DNA from: Ignelater luminosus
Taxonomy: Eukaryota > Arthropoda > Insecta > Coleoptera > Elateridae
Assembly: GCA_011009095.1 (NCBI GenBank)
Contig: VTPC01000816.1
Coordinates: 186,001-250,000, forward strand
Length of the DNA stretch: 64,000 bases
Direction of reading: 5' to 3'
Shown here one piece after another: positions 48,329 through 60,900 of this stretch (within the stretch, counting starts at the first letter, position 1; the number at the start of each line of letters is the position of its first letter). Under the pieces are notes generated by a model. That model was given only the letters and a program-made list of their open reading frames with translations. It made no database searches and had not been told where the DNA came from. Both the position numbers and the translations under genes were made by a program.

Positions 48329-49830
48329 TAGCATATTTGTTGGGGTAGCTATGAATTTGCACTGGACATCTCTCAGTCTTAAGTAGTGATGTAAAATTTT
48401 GAAAATTTATTTTGTTGTGAATATCCGAAATATTGGAAATTTATTGATTTGCATGCATACCTTTTGTTATAATTTAAGACAAGAAAAATAAAAATGTGTA
48501 GTTAAAGACAGTATTGTAGTCAACCATATAGACATTCGCAAACAATAAAAACCAAAAATAATATACAGGTTGTCACTTCACTAGCATCCATTACAAAAAA
48601 TATTAAAAAGTTAGGTCTGCTGTGGATTTGCTTAAATATATTCATCAAAATAAAATGCCAACAAAAAATTGTTGTGATACATTTTAATACATACGACCAC
48701 ATGACTCAAAACAAGACGCATGATTTGCACTTTGCATGGTCTGACACCTGATATGTCACAATATTTTAACCGAACGGTAATGGTTAGGTTTGAAATAATT
48801 TTCGAATGTTTTGGAAATATTTTCTGAAACACTTGTGATTATTTTAACGTTCGCATAAGTATAATCAAATATTTCCGAAATCTCTGCAATTTATTTGAAT
48901 ATTCCTCATAAATATTCGCAGCTCACATCACTAGTCTCAAGGCCCCATTTTTCAGTCTTTAACTTAACTTTAAACAAAGCTTTATTGCCTTGGATCCATT
49001 GTAAAGGTGGTGTGCAACAATTGTACCCTTAGAAATAAAGCTCAACTTAAAAGTTGAGCAAGGACTAATGCACTGCACTTAAGACAATGAAGAATATGCA
49101 CATTTTTTATTATATTTTAGAATTCATTGATACAAAATAAGTCTTAAGATATTGATAAAACAAATTGGATTATGATCCAAAAAAAAAGCATTGAAGTTTA
49201 AATAATCTTTTCACATGCAAAAACGATGAAATTTGCAATGGTTGTGTGACATCACTTGATGCGTCCAGGGTTAACTAGATACAAAAAAAATAAAAGAATA
49301 CTCCAGCACCAATAATAGATGCAAAGAAAAATTTTAATATGAACTTAAACTGCTATCGCTGACAAATTATGTAAAAATAATACAAATTATTCACGAGATT
49401 TTAAAAACAGTTGATAGTTATTTATGCAGCACACCATTTTGGCATGCTGTCGATTGCATTTTAAATTCCCACTATTGTCAAAATGATGCTTTTTATATCC
49501 AAATTGCATACGTTTTTTCTACTCCACTGAAAATATTAAAGAAAATAAAATATTTTATTAGAGTCATTGCTGTTTGCTCTTCTCTTTACCGCATCACTAG
49601 GAGTGTGTATAGTAGAAATGTTTTAATGTTATAGATTAAACTGTAAAGGAAATTTCATAATATATGTTTTGCTTATCTAGTACTTTGGAATGGTTTATTT
49701 GCATTATTGAAAATTGAGGTTAACAATTTAAAATTTGAAGTTGAAAGTTTGAGAATAACCTAGGAGAACAAAATGTTTTATTGTATTATTTAAGAAATAG
49801 TAGTTTACGTAACTAGTCAGGAAAGTGATA
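48329..49830. other. AT-rich intergenic sequence, no gene seen
   Basis: No supported coding frame, RNA gene or element boundary. Confidence 0.45.
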
Positions 49831-49900
49831 CTTTACTGGACAAGCAGACACGTTCCAAGACGAGCTGAAGGCGTCTTGGAAGTCTGGAAGTGCAGTAAAG
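49831..49900. repeat. 70-base imperfect hairpin
   Basis: CTTTACTG...TTCCAAGACG (49831-49862) faces CGTCTTGGAA...CAGTAAAG (49872-49900) across a 9-base loop. About 25 pairs form three blocks of 10, 5 and 8 plus a 2 bp step, separated by small bulges. It could be a pre-miRNA-like hairpin or the degenerate end of the Tc1-like element that starts about 500 bases downstream. Confidence 0.5.
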
Positions 49901-50395
49901 ACACTACTTACACGTTACGTACAATATTTTTTCTAACACTGGTTTTTTTTCGATGCCGTAATCACATACAGGGTGGTGTCTGGTACAGATATTGTACGTA
50001 TAGGTATACCAAATTATGCTTTTATTATCTTCCCACTTGATTTTACGGTAAATATGTAAAAGTGTCCAGGATGGAACTAAATTTATTTACGAGCCCCGTC
50101 AACTATAGGTTCAGACACATTAGAATTTTATTTTCTTTTTTAATTTCCTTATATTAAAAGAACAAATTACAAATAGTAGTTTAAGTTGTGGAAATGGTAT
50201 GTATTTATTAAATACTTACTGTTGCAAATTTATCCAGAGATGTATTATAAAAAATTGTTATTACAATATAATGCGAAAATTCTAGCCAACTATATCCTCG
50301 GACACATTCATTTATTTGTGATTTGCCGGTCCAGTAGATTAAATTAACATACAGAATAAGTGGTAACGTGTCTGTTCAGAGCATAATTTAAAATT

Positions 50396-51080
50396 ATGGC
50401 TCGAGGTAAAGCTGTATCTGCGAAAATTCGCATAGATTAGGTGAAAGTAAGCGAAAAATCGCCAAAAAACTATTACTTACAATCTCTACAGTTGCCTACA
50501 TAATTAAAAAATATAAAGAAACAGGATCATTTGAAAAAGGTAAATGCTCAGGACGTATTCCATAAATTTCAGACCGTGATATGCGAGGTTTGCCTAAAAT
50601 TGCCAAAGAAAACCGGCGTCCTAATTTACGCAATTTAAGTAAATTATGGTCCGACAACTTTAAAAAACCTGTTTCCATTAAGACAACACGAGAATATTTA
50701 TTGAAGAAGGGATATAAATTTTATAAAGTAAGGACAGAGTGTTTGTTATAATTTTACCAAGCTACAAATATTCATTTTTTAATAGGCAAAGGAAAAGCCT
50801 CTGTTAACTGTCAAACAGAAAAAGAATCGGCTGAAGTAGGCTAAAGAACGATAAGATTGGATTGCAGAACAAGAGAGCAGGGTCATATTTAGCGACGAGT
50901 CTAAATTCAATATGTGTGTTGGTGATATGCAAAAACGAATGATCCGCAAAAGCAATGAAACTTATTGCAAAGGCTGTATGAAAAGGACCGTAAAATTTCC
51001 TGCCAGTATTATGATATGGGAATGCATGTCTCGTAAAGGTTTAGGACGTTTATACTTTATTAACGGAACAGTAAAATTAA
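50396..51080 (+). pseudogene. Tc1-like transposase, truncated and decayed
   Basis: From ATG 50396 (MARGKAVSAKIR) the sequence reads, across at least two frameshifts and several stops, as a Tc1-type helix-turn-helix. Recognisable stretches include RKIAKKLLLTISTVAYIIKKY, ETGSFEKGKCSGR, RRPNLRNLSKL and PVSIKTTREYLLKKGYKFYKA. The first catalytic Asp follows (RVIFSDESKFNM) and then SIMIWECMSRKGLGRLYFINGT. The element stops there; the second and third catalytic residues are absent. No clear terminal repeats were found. Confidence 0.8.
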
Positions 51081-52241
51081 ATAAAAATTAATAATAAAAT
51101 GCATTTCATAAATAAAAGTTGGACAGTATTTAATTGTAAACATGTTTTGCATTTACATATTTGATGTGAAAAACTTGAAACAATATAAAAGAAATCACAA
51201 ATAATTAAAAATATCCAACAAAAACAAAATTGTCTGAATATCGTAGATTATCCGCACTGCTAAATCAGCCTCTTGTGGATTCTCATTAAATGAAAATCAT
51301 GTCAATCTTTTCAATTTTGGAGAACATTTTAGGCAATTATAAACAGATTAAGTAGTCTTTGGCACAACTCACCAGTCAGAACTCAGAATCAGAAATGTGA
51401 CAGTTGAAATTGTTTTACTTTTTTTTTCTTTATTCACTGCAATCTTGCTTTCAAAATTAATTATTTATTTTTTTTAATTGTAAAATAAATACATGCATGT
51501 GTAAACTGGGTTGCCTACCTAGTTGTTTCAACTTAATTTATTCATATTGTATATTTTAAAAAGTTATTGTTAATTATTTGAAATGATTATATACAATGTA
51601 TACCAAGTGCATACATGTAAGAGGTATTGCATATGCCATTTGTATCTTGGCTTAATAAACTTATTATTAAACCAGCAATGAGCAACCAAAGTTCAAGTTG
51701 AGTCTAGTTGAAACTTTTAAAATGTATGTTCGACAGTTCAATTTACACTCAGTATGTTGGTTGCCCATTCCTGATTTAAGCACTCCCCTTTAAAATATGT
51801 ACCAATGTGATCAGAGCAGTGCTACCACACACACATTCCATTAGTTTTGACTGCCAGTAACTGAATAATTATATCTTGATCTGTTCCCATTTGGAATACC
51901 TTTGGTACCTACTAACCTCTTTTATTATCTCTATTGAGAAGGCCTTCTGTAAAATACTTTACTACAATACTAAATTTTTAACAATCAGAATAAAAGATCT
52001 GCAATGAAGGGCACTCATTTTTCAATAACTTTCAACTTGCTGGAGATAAATTTCACTACCTGAGACTAACTGGTGCTAAGGGGCTGTCCAGGAAATAGAG
52101 AGACTATTAAAACAGTCTTTTCATATAAATCTTCCAATTCTAATATTTGCTCCATCAATTCCTTTCTATTCAAGTATAATTCCTGTTTTTGCAAATAGTT
52201 TGTGACTTTTTTGGTATAATAAACAGCAGGTATGGATATGG
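51081..52241. other. AT-rich intergenic sequence, no gene seen
   Basis: No gene recognised. The end nearest 52.24 kb may contain further decayed C-terminal sequence of the minus-strand transposase remnant that follows. Confidence 0.4.
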
Positions 52242-52600
52242 TTAGAAATGTACTTTACAATTTTTATTCTTCAATATGAAAGGAATAAATCTTTCCTTAA
52301 CACATTTTCTCAAATACCCATCACCAGTCATGATTTTATCTGTAATATAAGGTGTCTTAAAAATGTACTTTACTTTCTCTATGTGATTAGCGGTACTCAC
52401 AGACAATGAACAGTTTGAAGTCTTTTTGTAGTTATCTTCTTTTAAGGTATCATATCTTTGCACAACTTTTTATACATAATTGATTTCGTAATTTCCCCAT
52501 TTTGGAAGTAATAAACAGTTTTAAACTTATTATGATTTGCAATGCTTTTGTAGATTTGGATAATGCGTTTTGACAGTGCTCCTTTTTCTTTCTGCGACAT
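52242..52600 (-). pseudogene. Decayed IS630/Tc1-mariner superfamily transposase remnant
   Basis: On the minus strand an ATG at 52600 starts MSQKEKGALSKRIIQIYKSI, like the N-terminus of a Tc1-mariner family widespread in arthropods. After deletions, a second frame (52463-52242) carries SVSTANHIEKVKYIF and CVKERFIPFILKNKNCKVHF, similar to the region just before the second catalytic Asp. That Asp and the remainder are missing. The assignment rests on remembered family resemblance. Confidence 0.45.
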
Positions 52601-53101
52601 TTTGACAACTGCTGATTAGTAAGTCAATTATTGTTGGGGTTTAAATACCCCTGCATTATTTAAATATTATGAAAACATCTAAATACTCCTTTTCTAATAC
52701 TTAAATATTTACTGTGTTTCTTGATACTTAAATACGTTAGAATTATTTATATATCCCTGAAATTTGTAAATATTGTTTTAAATAATAAATAACTAATTTT
52801 AAAAGTATTTAAGATAACAGTATTTAAATATTTTAAAATATTTATATAATCAAAAGTATTTAAGATTTTAAATAATCACACCTCTGCTTATAGTCCTGGT
52901 CATCTCAGTGACGCTTGCGCCATAAACTTTCTACTCATTCAAAAACTCTTGTCTTGTTATACATGGTGTTTACTTTAAGTATGTCAAGAATCTAGGAGGT
53001 AGTAGAACATCAAAAAATAAATGTATTTTGCTTGGTCAACTCATATCCAAAAACCCTTAGTTTTTTTGTAAAACGTGGTTGTTAATTATTCACAAAGTTG
53101 C
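52601..53101. other. AT-rich intergenic sequence, no gene seen
   Basis: Rich in TTAAATA / TATTTAA motifs at about 52.65-52.88 kb; no gene or element ends. Confidence 0.4.
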
Positions 53102-53222
53102 CTAATATTGTTTTTTTAGGTCATCTATAGTATGCACTGGAGTTTTAAACCTAGAACTTTTTAAATATGGAAATAAAAAGAAGTCTAAAGGCATTAAATC
53201 ACACGATCGTGGTGGAAAACGG
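53102..53222 (-). pseudogene. mariner-superfamily transposase fragment (third catalytic Asp region)
   Basis: The minus strand reads RFPPRSCDLMPLDFFLFPYL and continues KSSRFKTPVHTIDDLKKQ before a stop. This is the PPRSPDLTPLDFFLWGYLK block common in insect DDE transposases; the fragment at 60.3 kb belongs to the same family type. No flanking domains survive in frame. Confidence 0.65.
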
Positions 53223-53484
53223 CCCGCACTGATTAATCTTTATAACTTATAACAGACATATGTCTTCTGGTTCGAGGATTTTTGGGCACTCATTATTACA
53301 TTATATTTTTCATACAATAATGCTTGATTGAAACTTTTGTTCTTCTGTACATATCCATTAGAGTCAAGATATCAACTAGTATAATGATGTCGTATTCACA
53401 CTTATATTTTATTTCATTATTGCATTGTAAAATACTAAAATCTATAGAATTGAGCAGACTGAATCTTTTGAAAATTAATTGGAA
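53223..53484. other. Short stretch between transposon remnants
   Basis: Possibly the decayed upstream part of the transposase fragment at 53102-53222; no readable frame. Confidence 0.3.
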
Positions 53485-53915
53485 GGGTAATGAATAGTAC
53501 TTCCTTATGATTTTTAAATTTTATTTCAAGACTGGTTTTAGGGGCCATTCTCGGTTGAAAAACATAATGTTATAATAGCATATCATCATGTTTTTGTGTA
53601 AAAGCAATGGAACAGCTTAGGTTATATGCTTATTCTCCTAGTGTTTACAGTATAGTCTATACTATATTAATGGTATTAAATGTTATCAGCTTACTGCAAT
53701 AATCTATAATATTTATGTATACTTAATAGATATATGTATGCATAACATAATATGCGACTGATAATAATTATCAGCTGTTCCATTGTTTTTACATAAAAAC
53801 ACGAAGATATGTGATTATAATATTATGATGTTTTTCAACCGAGGAAGGGCTTAGTTGCCAAAACCAGTCTTGAAAATAAAATTTAAAAAGCATAAGGAAG
53901 TACTATTCATTACCC
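53485..53915. mobile_element. 431 bp foldback MITE with about 135 bp arms
   Basis: The left arm (53485-53617) starts GGGTAATGAATAGTACTTCC. The right arm (53773-53915) is its reverse complement, ending GGAAGTACTATTCATTACCC, with small indels. Shared internal motifs include AAGACTGGTTTT, CGGTTGAAAAACAT and CAATGGAACAGCT. The centre (53618-53772) is AT-rich and partly palindromic. No coding frame and no obvious target duplication. Confidence 0.85.
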
Positions 53916-55102
53916 TATGCTATGGATCTTACACAACGAATATTTTTTGCAAATCACTCAAAACTGGTAAGAGCTAATTAACACTATCTGACGGGCATTT
54001 CAAAAGTCTTAAAATCAAGTGTGGTTACAAATTATAAAACATCATGGTTCTCCTATATATTATTGTAGTGTCATTTTCAAAAAATCATGAGATTTATTAC
54101 ATGAGAAGCATTTAATAGACCATGGGGTACTCTGATTTCAAAATTTTTGAAACCTATGATAATATTAGTGAATAAAACACAACACATATCAAAGGCCCAA
54201 TAACCATTTATTTTAAATACGTACATAATTTTACATATTCCAATGTACATGCTTATGTGCTTCATCAGTTATAACAATAATAATAAAAATAAGAACCTAA
54301 CCTAAATTACCTTACATTGCTTTTTTTGATCAATATTACTTTAATAAATATGCAAAATTAAAACAAATGGAGATGATTTACAAAACAAAAAAATACTTGT
54401 TATAAAAAACAATTTCATTAAAAGAAGATTGCCTCTGTATTACTTATAAAGGAATTTCTACCTTTTATACTACAATTGGGAAAATATAAATAATTGGCAA
54501 AACTTTGCTAAAATAAACAATCTAAAACAAAAGACAACTACATAATCTTGATTTCATTCATATAAAACACATTCCCTTACTTTTAAAAAATTTTTTAATT
54601 TATGATATCTTTGCTAAAGTTTTGGCCTCCCAATTTTTATGTAAAAAATAATTAGTAAAGTAACAAAAAATGTAAGTTGTAATTACAAGATGTATAGAAA
54701 ATTAGCAAATATCAAGTCCAATTTAGTTATAACTTTTTAATGCTATGTTATTAAATTACAAATAGTTCCTGAATCTTTTTACATGCTAAAATCCTTAATT
54801 CATTACGATAACAAAATAAGTTAATAATGTTTGAAAATCATTATCTCCTATCAACAATATGTGATATTCTTCTGAATATTTATTCAAATTAGTAATAAAC
54901 ACAACCAAACCAAATACCACATAATTAAAAAAAATGTAAAAATCCTAATTTAACAAGAAAGGAATGTGCATGTACTAATATATATATGTATAAACATCCT
55001 AACTGCACCAGGTTCACAATGTGCACAAGACGGAATCAATAATCATAAAAAAATACAAACAAAACATATTATAGAGAAAAACACGCACGCACTCATAAAA
55101 TC
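53916..55102. other. Region downstream of the TMEM33 gene, includes its 3' UTR
   Basis: No coding frame. The minus-strand 3' UTR of the TMEM33 homologue must lie at the high-coordinate end; one candidate minus-strand AATAAA is at 54879-54884. Confidence 0.4.
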
Positions 55103-57423
55103 TTACTGTGGAGGTGCAGCGGCAGCAACTTGAGGTGGTGCCAATTTTGAAGTAAAACTCACAATCGCCAACAGTGCTTGCCGTAAGAATCCAGGTAGAG
55201 TTGGTTTTGCTGCAGTTGACTCGAACAAAATGCGAAGTTCATGGAACATATTCCTTGTGTATGGATTACGCCTTGATGTGTATCGTTGTATCAAAAAGTG
55301 ATAATAGATGAATGGAGTTAAGAGACCAGCTTTACCCCTATAAAATGAATTCTTGTAAATTAAAAGAGAAAGTATCCTTTAAATTATTTTTACATACATT
55401 AAGACTAACACAACGCAAAGTGGCATCAAGACGATTTCTGTAAAACTAATCAATCTTAAGATATTACGAGATTGGAATTCTACAATTGATATGAGCAACC
55501 GTGCACCCCACCATGCATTTTGACCAAGCGTCTAAAACATAAATAAATTATATTATTAGGTTAACTAATAAGAAAAAAGATGACGGCATATTTTCAAAAA
55601 CAATAGTTTCGAACAAAATGTTTATCTTGATCATTGGTAACCTTTATTGAACTCTAAAATTGGCTTTCTCCCCCAAAATACAAAGAATTAATGCTTCATT
55701 TAAATTTATAACAACTGTAATAGATGTAAAATGATCATACACAATGTGAGAAATGTATAATGCTTGATTATCAAGCAGCATTGTGTAGTGTCCTCTTATA
55801 TGGTCCATCCATAGCACCTGCAAAAAAAAGTGGAAAAGAAAAGGTACGATGATAATATTCCTGCAGTATTCGATTCAATAAAATAGACCAATTTCTTCTC
55901 AAGAAATTGTGTACACAAACAATATACTCTGATATAATTTATTATGGGTATCCTTGTAGCTAAAGAAAATTATTTATAACTATTGATTTGCAAATTCTTA
56001 TAAATTAATATGTAAATAGAAAACAAAATAAAATTGGACACCAAATACACAAAACATTTTAATTTTACAGGATTCTATTTTTAACTAGTATTAACTTGAT
56101 ATATTTGTCCTTGATTTGGCTATCATAATATCATTCAATATCTTCTTCAGTTCAATTCACTACAATCAATATAGGCAGACAGCAAACATTGATAAGAAAT
56201 TAAAATGAAATAACAAAAGATTATTTACTTTGAAAAAGAAAAAACAAATTAATTAATGTTCAGAGTAAATGGAAGAAGTTATATTAATGAAAAAAAAAAG
56301 AAATATTTGTTAATAGTTTTAATGTCAATCACAAAGTAGAACTATTATCTTAATTCAGCTACGTAAGTATGTAAATAAAATAAACAACTAATTTGTATAA
56401 AAAGAAGTTAACCAGTTTATCAAAAGATGTTAACCTTGGTTTGGTAGTAATTTAATTAGTAGAGATTTTTCAAGTGTTTCTTGATTAAAATATTCTAGAG
56501 AAATAAAAACTTTGAACTTTGTGCTTTTAAGAATTAGAATAATTTGTAATACAAAAAATGGAAAGATAAAATAATCACAATTACTTACATCCAAGAGAGT
56601 CAAGGAATAGCTTGCAGAGTGCAGAATAGCAAATAATACAACTGGCAGAAGAACCACTGGGATTTAGTTAAGGATAAAACAAAAAACATGTCATTTACTC
56701 TAGAAGAAACAATTAAATTGCACTCGTCTCATTATTATTTGTAGACGTGTTGCTATGATAAAAAAGGATACATGTTATAGGCGCAACATAAATAAATATC
56801 AATGAATAGAACAAGTAGTGGCAACTATCTTCTAACAACAATTGTGCCAAAAACTGTCTATTAAATTGTACTGTTCCGAGCCTTTGATGTAATCGTAATG
56901 CACTTGTGGCTGCATTTGATAGGAGAGCTTTATAGTAAGCACTATGAGCAGTTCTGTAAAATAAAAATTGTGACTATAATAAACAAGTAATAATAATATT
57001 AAAAGAAAGTTTTAAACTTTCACATATTATCACATTATGTAGGTAAATAAATGGGGTCAGATATTTTGATATAGAACTCATTAGTTTGGAAATTTAATTA
57101 AGTAAAAGATATTAACATTTCTAAGATACTTTTCAAAATGTATAATTCACTTAAAGTAGCTAATCAAATAACATTAGCAAATACATTCATAATTCAAGGA
57201 TCAATCAACTAATGTTTATTATAAACAGCGACACTACCAATTCATTAATTACTTACCCAAATATTGGCAAGAAATATCCCATGGTAAAAATAATGGTAAA
57301 TATACGAATTGCCCATAGGGCAACATCAATTTTATGTGATAATACATGCAATTTTAATGCATCGATATTTAACCTTCGTGATGGTCGCTCACTGTTTTCT
57401 GATGTACTAGTGTTATCACTCAT
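55103..57423 (-). CDS. Kr-h2: TMEM33 / Kr-h2 homologue, multi-pass ER membrane protein
   Basis: Five coding exons on the minus strand: 57423-57257, 56953-56772, 56656-56589, 55531-55398 and 55337-55103. They join in phase to 261 residues. The product follows human TMEM33 from end to end: SHKIDVALWAIRIFTIIFTM, LLSNAATSALRLHQRL, FLAQLLLEDSCHYLFYSLIF, LPVVLFAILHSASYSLTLLD, FTEIVLMPLCVVLVLM, FIYYHFLIQRYTSRRNPYTR, and FHELRI near the end. The hydrophobic stretches are the expected membrane segments. TMEM33 proteins sit in the ER and nuclear envelope, act with reticulons on tubule shape, and have been linked to the unfolded protein response. In flies the gene is named Kr-h2; the symbol is by homology. 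The C-terminus is an Ala/Pro-rich tail (APPQVAAAAPPQ). A noncoding exon upstream is likely: an acceptor (CTGTTGTAG) precedes the start codon by 14 bases, and donors occur near 57649 and 57667. Confidence 0.93.
55644..55817 (-). CDS. Candidate alternative last exon of the TMEM33 gene
   Basis: Inside the intron between coding exons 3 and 4 there is a strong acceptor (TTTTTTTTGCAG/GTGC) followed by 57 open codons in the phase left by exon 3 (starting VLWMDHIRGHYTMLLDNQAL). The stop codon is embedded in CAATAAAGG, so an AATAAA poly(A) signal overlaps it. Splicing from exon 3 would end the protein about 196 residues in, without the last membrane region. A weaker donor at 55743/55742 would instead make it a 75 nt in-frame cassette exon. 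I recognise no family for the encoded sequence. It is inferred only from signals. Confidence 0.3.
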   Translation of the reverse strand: MLWMDHIRGHYTMLLDNQALYISHIVYDHFTSITVVINLNEALILCILGEKANFRVQ

Positions 57424-57699
57424 TTTAATAGTATAATCTACAACAGGAAAATTGTGACATTGTAACAATTAAATTAATTGCAGAGTATTGCAAACTATTA
57501 ACTTTAGGATAAAATTGGAACTTGGAAAGTTTACCTTTTTTTAAAATCACAAAGTTTCAGTATAAATCAGTTCTACTGGAAAAATAAAATTCTAGTAATT
57601 ACTGTTAATAATGTATAATCCAACACGTCTATTTTGTAAAGAACTTACAGCACCGAGAATGACTTACAAGAAAATGCTTTCCTTCTTGCCTTCACGAAT

Positions 57700-60242
57700 T
57701 GTCAAATTACGAAAATCACTAAAAGCAGTGTAGCCAATAGCAAACCGTAGAGTAACTAAGTGAACTTGAATTTACCCGCGAATTGAATACGTCAGCTTTT
57801 TAGCCCTCAATCTATCCCACTTCCCGATATTCTCCTTCCAACGTACTGGTACTGCATATATATTCCATTAGCGCTAACACCATAAATTTAAAATATGGTA
57901 TTGCTACCGAGGTTTACGATCAAAATTTAATTATAAAAAACTTTAAAGGGTAACTTAATTGATGTTGATGCGTATGATTTTAAGAATATCAGTATTAATT
58001 AGATCTAACGGTAAAGAGACGATATTCAACAATATTCAACTTAACTTTTAAATTCACAAGGAATATTGAAAAAACATAAGTTACACTCGTTGCATTTCTG
58101 ACAAAACAAAAACGCCTTGCATTTTCTATAAAGAAATATAACAGGACAGGATAAGACAACATAATAAAACGTCATAATAGTAATCAAACCATTCCCTCAA
58201 TTTGCATTTGTGGGAGCTTTGATGTCAAGTTCCGCCTAATGCATCGACCGTGTTTTCTCTATCATCCGTGTCCATGGGGATGCTTTAGTGATTGACAAAT
58301 TATTTCTTCCTAATAGGAGTTTGACTAAATTTGCTCCACTTTAAAGTTATAAGAGATAGTATACTGATGCTTAAGCTTAGGCCTATGCAGTTTCTATATG
58401 AAAATATCAAAAATAGATATAAAAGCATAGAGAACTTTATGTTGAATACATTGTAAGTAGCGACCAAAAACACTTTTCTTCAGATAATAAATAATATTGA
58501 TTCTTACAGGAATAAAAAAAAGATCGGTGAGATATACACTACAAGTCCCTTGTTAGCCATTCAGCATAAAAATCACTAATGGCCAGTTGCAGCAAGTTGT
58601 AGAAAACAGAGTTAATTGATCAAGTTAATCCAGAATTAGCCTATCTAATTGAATAATTTCGAATTTTACAACACCTGATTGATCGATCAATCCCAGAGGA
58701 TTAACTTGATCATTTGATTAGTCTTGCTTTGTATCTAACAATTTCTCCAATAGTATCTAGTTTGGTTCTCAAAACCCAACGATTAGAAATTATTTTTTTA
58801 TCCTGGAGAGGTTCGGCCAGAGTGTCCACATATCTATACTCATCCAGGGATAGTTAATTTCACTTTCCACAGCTTCACATCACAAGTCAGTCTCATTAGA
58901 CTACAAGGCTGTTTTATACTTTAATCACCTTCTGCCAGCGGAACATAATTGCTTAAATTTCTGTTACTCTAATGCCCCCCCCCATTTTCTTCCACAAGGG
59001 GATTTGGATTTCCATTTTTATCATCAGACTCAGAAGTTTAAGGGATACATCATTGTCTTAGAAAAATATCTTTGACTGTTAATATTCTCTCAAGCTTAAA
59101 TTTCACATCATGACTAATACAGGGATATCTTTCGCTAGGAACATAGACCCTATAACCATTCCTTACGGGTTGTATTTAGTAGTTTCAGAGAGAACGCTGC
59201 AGACTGAAATTTCCTCAAATTTTGCAAGCAAATACAAACTTTGTCTTTCACTTTTAAAGTGATATCAATACCTGTAGTTATTTAACTTATCAATAGTTTT
59301 ATGTCTATGCATCGAAAAATTAGAAATTCATTTTCTAATCAAAGTTATTAGCATTAATTAATGTAAATTGGCAAGTGATTAACTTCACTATTGGTTAGAA
59401 ATTGAAAAAAAGGAATGCACTGCCACATTTTGCCTTGTTTGAGCGTCAGTTACATCAAATCAGAATGTCGTTATCGTTTATGTGTAGACCACAATTTGCA
59501 TGCAACGCAAAATTGAATTATAGAAAATAATTGAATTATAGAAAACATCAATAGAACTTAGGCAACCTCTTTTGTAAATACTGCCGGAGGTTAATTTTTA
59601 CCTGCACTTTACTGGTCATAAAAGTGTCAACAGTAACTTTGTACATTTTCTTTGTTGTGCATACAAACTAATTCTATTCTTCTTCAACAAAAGCTTGAAA
59701 GTGAGAAGTCGTTAGTAAGTAGACATAAATAGTAAATCTTGAAAATTGACTTGCTAACAAATTTATTTTTTAATGTAGGTGCATGGTAGGTATTTTTATT
59801 TGTAGGCACATGTAATACAGAAATTAGAAGATGTCTTTATCGTAGCTATTAATTAATAATTAATAGTAATTCCAAGTCCAAAAATCAAAATTTGTGTGAA
59901 ATCTTAGTCAGCAATTGATTATATGATAATAGAAAATGTATTTTTGTACCTTTTCCTATTGTTTTTTTCATATTTACGGCTCACCTTTGGTAATGCAAAA
60001 AAAGGCAATAATTTTCTGAAGTGAGGTCTCAAGTAGCAGCTTGTACGCAAAAATGATTAATGACAATAATAAAATTAAGACTATCGACTATCGCAGATGT
60101 TTGATACCCTCCTTTTCTACTTAAACTGGAAAGCCTCTCTTTAATCTTTTGATTGTAGAATTTCAAGATTTTATTGCCATTTTAGTAGCATACTTCACTG
60201 CATCTGTTGCCGATTAGCATGCTTGAATACACCCAGCAGGTG
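57700..60242. other. Intergenic sequence upstream of the TMEM33 gene
   Basis: No gene. At 58618-58720 GATCAAGTTAATCC is repeated in inverse orientation as GGATTAACTTGATC, embedded in AGTTGCAGCAA... sequence of a kind common in insect short repeats; boundaries unclear. Promoter and noncoding exon of the TMEM33 gene probably lie near 57.65-57.8 kb. Confidence 0.4.
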
Positions 60243-60540
60243 TTGTTTTGAATAGCTCTTGTTGTCACGATTCTAATGATGTAAATATGATAAATTGATT
60301 CTGATTTTTTGTGTTGAACCCTGCTGTCATTAACTGTGATAATTGCTGTTCTTCTTCAAAATTTTGGTTAAGCACATGATTCTTGATGTAACCCCAGAGG
60401 AAAGAATCTAATGGTGTTAGATCAGGTAATCGTGCAGGCCAGAGTACTGCTGAATGCATTAACTTATAGCATAAAAAACGAAAATAACCCTATCATGTTT
60501 ACATCGGTAGAATCGTGACAACAAGAGCTATTTAAAACAA
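60243..60540 (-). mobile_element. 298 bp deletion-derivative MITE with transposase scrap
   Basis: The left end (60243-60292) and right end (60491-60540) are inverted repeats; the outer 33 bases match at 32 positions (core ATAGCTCTTGTTGTCACGAT), and similarity continues inwards (GATGTAAA-ATGATA). Between them, on the minus strand, lies a fragment of an insect DDE transposase: LWPARLPDLTPLDSFLWGYI, then KNHVLNQNFEEEQQL, i.e. the third-Asp region. The element looks like an internally deleted transposon keeping both ends and part of the transposase C-terminus. Confidence 0.8.
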
Positions 60541-60689
60541 TTTTTAATTGTTATTTCTCCCATTTAGAAAAATGAGGTTGATGATGGTTACTCGAAACCG
60601 AAACGTTGTACATAAATGTTGTTAGCGTATTTTATAGAGCGCAAAAAGTGGAAACGGAAAAGTGGTTTTAGTTTCCCGATATCTCTTCA

Positions 60690-60900
60690 AATAAATGAAA
60701 GAAAAACTAAAAACAAAAATCAAGAAATCAACATTTTTTTTAAATATCTCAGAAACTATCCAAGATATCTAAATTTTGCAAACGCGAACAAAAGGTCCTA
60801 TACCTAGCCAACTTTTATCCTATTTAGCCGATCCTGTATCTCTTACCGTTTCCAAGATCCCCACACTGTGCATCCTTATCTTGGACACACTGTATAATGT
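60690..60900 (-). repeat. Diverged relative of the 19.2 kb foldback arm
   Basis: Read on the minus strand it begins ATACAGTGTGTCCAAG and contains GGATCTTGGAAACGGTAAGA followed by GATAC-GG, parallel to GGATCTCGGAAATTGTAAGA and GATACGAAG in the arm at 19199. Only one arm is seen. Confidence 0.5.

Noticed and set aside
47992-48362. Long open frames across 48.0-48.36 kb
   Set aside because: They consist of the assembly gap (N bases) and are meaningless.
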